Below, one piece after another: positions 14,193-16,493 of a DNA stretch of 16,493 nucleotides. Each line of letters starts with the position of its first letter. Position 1 is the stretch's first letter. Source of the DNA: an uncultured Oscillospiraceae bacterium (GTDB taxonomy: Bacteria; Bacillota; Clostridia; Oscillospirales; Acutalibacteraceae). Location of the stretch: contig CABUKB010000021.1 in assembly GCA_902492045.1 (NCBI GenBank), positions 1 through 16,493 of the forward strand, given 5' to 3'. Under the pieces are notes generated by a model. The model saw only the letters and a list, made by a program, of their open reading frames with translations. It searched no databases and was not told the origin of the DNA. A program made the position numbers and the translations under genes.

Positions 14193-14783
14193 TCACGATG
14201 CGGCGCCCGGATCCTTTACGTGGTGCCGGATGACGCATTCCGGCCCCGAAACCGTGACGCACGGACAGATCAGCTCCTCAATTTCGCATGCCCCGCGCAG
14301 GTCCACCTGCCCTGCCGTCACGGTTTTGGCTTTCAGGCGGTATGCCGTCAGGGTGTCGCAGACCACCTCGCCCACCACCGAGTCCTTCTCTTTCGCGGAG
14401 GATTCGGGTTGATCTATCTGGACCTGCTCCGCCCGCAGCGACCCGATGCGGCAGTTGCCGCGAAGAGACAGGCAGCCGGTCTGAAGCCGGTCGGCGATGA
14501 CCTGCCCCTCGCCTGAGAGCGAGAGGGATTCCGGTTTTGGCCCGGTGATCCGGATCCGGCCCCTCAGCAGCAGCCGCTCGGCAAATTCGCAGTGGGCGAT
14601 CCGCGCCTCGCCCTCCACGGTGATGTCGGCGGCCCGCCGCACGCTCCCGCCTTTAAACAGGCCCTGTACCCTGAATGTGTTGACATCCAGAGTCTTCAGC
14701 GCCGTGCCGATCCCCTGAATCTCCACCGTATCATAGGCGCCGCCTGTGAGCACGCCGATTCCCACGATTTTTTTCTTCATCAT
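14193..14783 (-). CDS. Bactofilin-like (polymer-forming) beta-repeat protein
   Basis: 196 residues without signal peptide or membrane helix. The sequence is a chain of short strands in the pattern I-x-V-x-G-x-(4)-A/G with frequent Gly and Arg turns (DITVEGEARIAHCEFAERLLLRG, LSGEGQVIADRLQTGCLSLRG, VTAGQVDLRGACEIEELICP), which fits a right-handed beta-helix like that of bactofilins and other polymer-forming cytoskeletal proteins. Similar proteins can form filaments or scaffolds at the membrane. The C-terminal portion has several Cys residues. GAGGAGGGG lies close to two adjacent ATG codons (14783 and 14780); I took the first. First gene of the ABC transporter operon, 19 nt before the permease. 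Its link with the transporter is not known to me. Confidence 0.6.
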   Translation of the reverse strand: MMKKKIVGIGVLTGGAYDTVEIQGIGTALKTLDVNTFRVQGLFKGGSVRRAADITVEGEARIAHCEFAERLLLRGRIRITGPKPESLSLSGEGQVIADRLQTGCLSLRGNCRIGSLRAEQVQIDQPESSAKEKDSVVGEVVCDTLTAYRLKAKTVTAGQVDLRGACEIEELICPCVTVSGPECVIRHHVKDPGAAS

Positions 14784-15136
14784 ACGCCCCTCCTCTTAGC
14801 CTTGCAGGCGTCCCCGGACGGCACGGCTGCCGGGGGGCGCCGCGTCCCTGGATGATGCCGTCCGCCTGCTTTCGGCGGGGGTTCGATGGATCCCCGCCGG
14901 TTCCATCATAGCACATAATAGCTGGAATTTGTACCGGATTTTCAAAACTTTTTTAGGGATTTGATATAGAATGTTGCCAATATTCGGAAATATCCGCTAC
15001 TTCCATCTTGCGCTGTGTCCGGATTTACCGTATAATGAAATCGGCACGGTGCGGCCGATCCCCGGGCGCACCATGACGGCCGGGGAGTGCGGGCGGCGGG
15101 GGTCGCTGGGGATTTTATTTGACGGGAGAGGGGATT
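14784..15136. other. Divergent intergenic region, 353 nt
   Basis: Holds a GC-rich minus-strand leader with a hairpin GGCGGGG/CCCCGCC (around 14876-14900), an uncertain minus-strand promoter near 14905-14945 (TTGAAA, 19-nt spacer, TATTAT; or a TATGAT box a few bases on), the clear plus-strand promoter at 15008-15036, and a GC-rich plus-strand leader with GGTGCG/CGCACC pairing. No gene seen. Confidence 0.5.
15008..15036 (+). promoter_or_regulatory. Promoter of the short lipoprotein gene
   Basis: -35 TTGCGC (15008-15013), exactly 17 nt, -10 TATAAT (15031-15036). Leader of about 95 nt to the ATG at 15137. Confidence 0.7.
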
Positions 15137-15397
15137 ATGAACCGAAAAAGCGTCGTTTTTGCCGTTGTGGGGTGCCTCGTGTTCCTGTGCGCTCTGGCCG
15201 CGTGCGGTACGCCGGCCACAACGGACGGAAAACCACTGTATCCGGACAACATGAATGCCAAGCTGGCGTTGCAACTGCGCGAGGATTATGTCCGTTTCCT
15301 GGAAGAGACAAGCCCGGGCGAAATGCTCATGTGCGATAAAGTAACACCACAATATGAAAGACGGCTATCTCCATTATTCCGTAATCTGCTAAGGTGA
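15137..15397 (+). CDS. Short lipoprotein, probably truncated at its C-terminus
   Basis: 86 residues. Basic start (NRKS), hydrophobic core VVFAVVGCLVFLCAL and lipobox Leu-Ala-Ala-Cys at about 20-23, so an exported lipid-anchored protein. The mature part is only about 63 residues. GGGAGAGGGG lies 3-13 nt before the ATG at 15137; an in-frame ATG 18 nt earlier has no such site. From about 15337 the base composition drops abruptly and the last 19 or so residues (VTPQYERRLSPLFRNLLR) are coded by AT-richer DNA that continues into the next genes. I infer that the original lipoprotein was longer and was cut by the insertion to its right. Function unknown. Confidence 0.7.
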   Translation: MNRKSVVFAVVGCLVFLCALAACGTPATTDGKPLYPDNMNAKLALQLREDYVRFLEETSPGEMLMCDKVTPQYERRLSPLFRNLLR

Positions 15398-15398
15398 T

Positions 15399-15450
15399 TT
15401 GACATTTCTATTGAAGTGGTGTATACTTTTCGTGTAAATATGAAAAGTAT
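15399..15450 (+). promoter_or_regulatory. Promoter and operator of the AbrB-type regulator gene
   Basis: -35 TTGACA (15399-15404, perfect), 17-nt spacer, -10 TATACT (15422-15427). A perfect inverted repeat ATACTTTTC (15423-15431) and GAAAAGTAT (15442-15450), 10 nt apart, covers the -10 box and the start site, as expected for a repressor site. Autoregulation by the encoded regulator is a reasonable guess. Confidence 0.75.
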
Positions 15451-15471
15451 GAATTAAGGAGATGTTATATA

Positions 15472-15711
15472 ATGTCCATGCCAAAGGGAAAGCACATATT
15501 TGGAACTGTTAAGGTTGGAGAGCGCGGGCAGATTGTCATTCCGAAAGAAGCGCGAGAAATATTTGACATAAATCCCGGAGATACTCTACTCGTTTTGGGA
15601 GACGAAGAACAAGGAATAGCTGTAGTTAAGGCTGATGTAATGAAAGAGGTTGCTGTAAAAATTTTGAAAGGATTAGGGCATTTCAAGGGAGGTTATGATG
15701 ATGAAAAATAG
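15472..15711 (+). CDS. AbrB/MazE/SpoVT-type DNA-binding regulator
   Basis: 79 residues. GTVKVGERGQIVIPKEAREIFDINPGDTLLVLGDEEQGIAVVK is a textbook AbrB/MazE swapped-hairpin domain (residues about 11-53), with the V-x-E-R-G-Q-I-V-I-P-K-E-A-R signature. Proteins of this family dimerise and bind operators, often their own. The C-terminal 25 residues (MKEVAVKILKGLGHFKGGYDDEK) form a short helix and tail. AAGGAG lies 10 nt before the ATG. No MazF-like toxin follows, so I do not call it an antitoxin; instead the next gene, overlapping by 17 nt, codes for a DUF998-like membrane protein, a pair known from Firmicutes. Codon use is AT-rich, unlike the genes to the left. Confidence 0.9.
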   Translation: MSMPKGKHIFGTVKVGERGQIVIPKEAREIFDINPGDTLLVLGDEEQGIAVVKADVMKEVAVKILKGLGHFKGGYDDEK

Positions 15712-16318
15712 CTTTTCAAATATTTTGCCCTTTCTTTTAATTGCTGATTTAATTATCCCGTTTTTATTAGCCCCCACTTACAAAGGCTATAGTCATTTGA
15801 CACAAGTAATGAGCGTTTTAGGAAATTCAAAAGCACCGTTGCATTTAATCTATAATATTTGGCTGATTGTGTTTGGAATTGCAATTTTAATCAGCACCTT
15901 ACAGCTTTATCCTACGGTCGCACAAATATCAAGTTCTATATCCATAATGCTTTTTTCCGTCATTGTGATTTACGCCGTAGGCGGTTGTATTCTTTCCGGG
16001 ATTTTTTCAGTTGGAGAAACCAAAAGCCTTGAAACTCTTTCCGCAAAGATACATGGTTATGGTTCAGTAATAGGTTTTCTACTTTTAACACTTGCACCAT
16101 TGTTTGTCGGATTATATTTTTTCAAAGTGTCTAATGGGTTACTAGGAATTTTATCTTTAACTTGCTTTATCTTTGCAATAGTTTTTTTTGCGCTATTTGT
16201 AATGGCTGATAAGCCGAATTGTAGAGGAACAATAATTGCGTTTGAAGGGCTATGGCAGAGATTATCCCTTTTGAGTATGTATCTTCCCATTGCGACACTT
16301 TGTATCTTTCAGAAATAG
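15695..16318 (+). CDS. DUF998-like integral membrane protein
   Basis: 207 residues with about six hydrophobic helices (roughly 10-28, 50-72, 80-103, 122-145, 150-173, 188-205). The opening with YKGYSHLTQVMSVLGNSKAPLHLIYNIWLIVFG is typical of DUF998 proteins (SxLG and N/Y-Nxxxxxxg motifs after the first helix). AAGGGAGG stands before three consecutive in-frame ATG codons (15695, 15698, 15701); I took the first, spacing to the later ones is equally good. It overlaps the regulator gene by 17 nt, so both are co-translated. The molecular function of DUF998 proteins is not established. AT-rich, probably part of a transferred block. Confidence 0.82.
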   Translation: MMMKNSFSNILPFLLIADLIIPFLLAPTYKGYSHLTQVMSVLGNSKAPLHLIYNIWLIVFGIAILISTLQLYPTVAQISSSISIMLFSVIVIYAVGGCILSGIFSVGETKSLETLSAKIHGYGSVIGFLLLTLAPLFVGLYFFKVSNGLLGILSLTCFIFAIVFFALFVMADKPNCRGTIIAFEGLWQRLSLLSMYLPIATLCIFQK

Positions 16319-16335
16319 CAAACCCAGCCGAGCCA

Positions 16336-16372
16336 GTCAACGGCAAGTGAATGGGCTGCGCCCACCGTTGAC
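16336..16372 (+). repeat. Stem-loop with outer 8-bp and inner 5-bp stems
   Basis: GTCAACGG (16336-16343) pairs with CCGTTGAC (16365-16372), and inside TGGGC pairs with GCCCA (16352-16364). It begins 18 nt after the membrane protein stop. No T run follows, so it is not a standard terminator; a regulatory RNA or protein-binding site is possible. Confidence 0.6.
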
Positions 16373-16405
16373 AGCCCCGACTGTCCTTGCTGGTGGGTAG
16401 TCAAG

Positions 16406-16432
16406 GGGCGACAGCAAAAAGTGCTGCCGCCC
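16406..16432 (+). terminator. Second stem-loop, attenuator- or terminator-like
   Basis: GGGCGACAGC (16406-16415) pairs with GCTGCCGCCC (16423-16432) with one A-C mismatch, loop of 7 nt, then TTT. It stands 31 nt before the next start codon, so it could end transcription from the left or attenuate the next gene. Confidence 0.5.
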
Positions 16433-16463
16433 TTTCCAATAATCGAAGAAAGGGGGATTTTCC

Positions 16464-16493
16464 ATGACTGAATACGAAGCCTATCAAGAACAT
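16464..16493 (+). CDS. Start of a further gene (first 10 codons only)
   Basis: GAAAGGGGG lies 7 nt before an ATG, and the frame is open to the right edge (MTEYEAYQEH). From memory, similar N-termini occur in small sigma-70-region-4-like proteins of clostridial conjugative elements; with ten residues this cannot be tested, so no function is assigned. Confidence 0.5.
   Translation, partial: MTEYEAYQEH

Noticed and set aside
15472..16318. MazEF-type toxin-antitoxin pair
   Set aside because: The partner of the AbrB/MazE-like protein is a multi-helix membrane protein of DUF998 type, not a MazF-like RNase.
1..16493. tRNA or rRNA genes
   Set aside because: I found no cloverleaf with a TTC-containing T-arm and no rRNA-like conserved stretch on either strand.

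Overview
The window reads as a chromosomal segment of a Gram-positive, moderately GC-rich Clostridia-type bacterium (probably Oscillospirales or a relative; inferred, not proven). Reasons: strong AGGAGG-type ribosome binding sites, sigma-A-like promoters with 17-nt spacers, a sortase-type C-terminal anchor at the left edge, lipoproteins, the rpsF-ssb-rpsR operon, and ICE-like DNA at the right edge.

Left part (1-5700). The end of a wall-anchored protein and its terminator are followed by a minus-strand block. Its head is an 875-residue secreted protein (signal peptide, DNRLRE-like domain, ricin-type beta-trefoil, AT-richer C-terminal domain). Behind it lie two paralogous exported proteins of about 200 residues with SurA-N-like helical character, a SurA-N-like lipoprotein, and a decayed third paralog that I find inside an apparently empty stretch (about 353-685). 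I read this as a secreted effector or polymorphic-toxin locus with exported chaperone or immunity candidates. The C-terminal domain shows a weak, unproven resemblance to colicin M. This is the best candidate here for an undescribed system.

Middle (5790-10500). A cytidylate-kinase-like gene with its own promoter and terminator; a 0.7 kb gene-free stretch with a 105-nt imperfect inverted repeat; the rpsF-ssb-rpsR operon (minus), divergent from prfB (plus) with two clear promoters; a three-copy palindromic tandem repeat that begins inside the last codons of prfB; and a small unknown gene.

Right part (10500-16493). A minus-strand operon encodes a bactofilin-like beta-repeat protein and two ABC half-transporters that probably form a heterodimer; the upstream one carries a frameshift. 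A divergent short lipoprotein gene looks cut off at about 15337, where base composition drops sharply. From there on come an AbrB/MazE-type regulator with a palindromic operator at its promoter, a DUF998-like membrane protein, a structured non-coding stretch, and the first ten codons of a further gene. This resembles the cargo edge of an integrative conjugative element.
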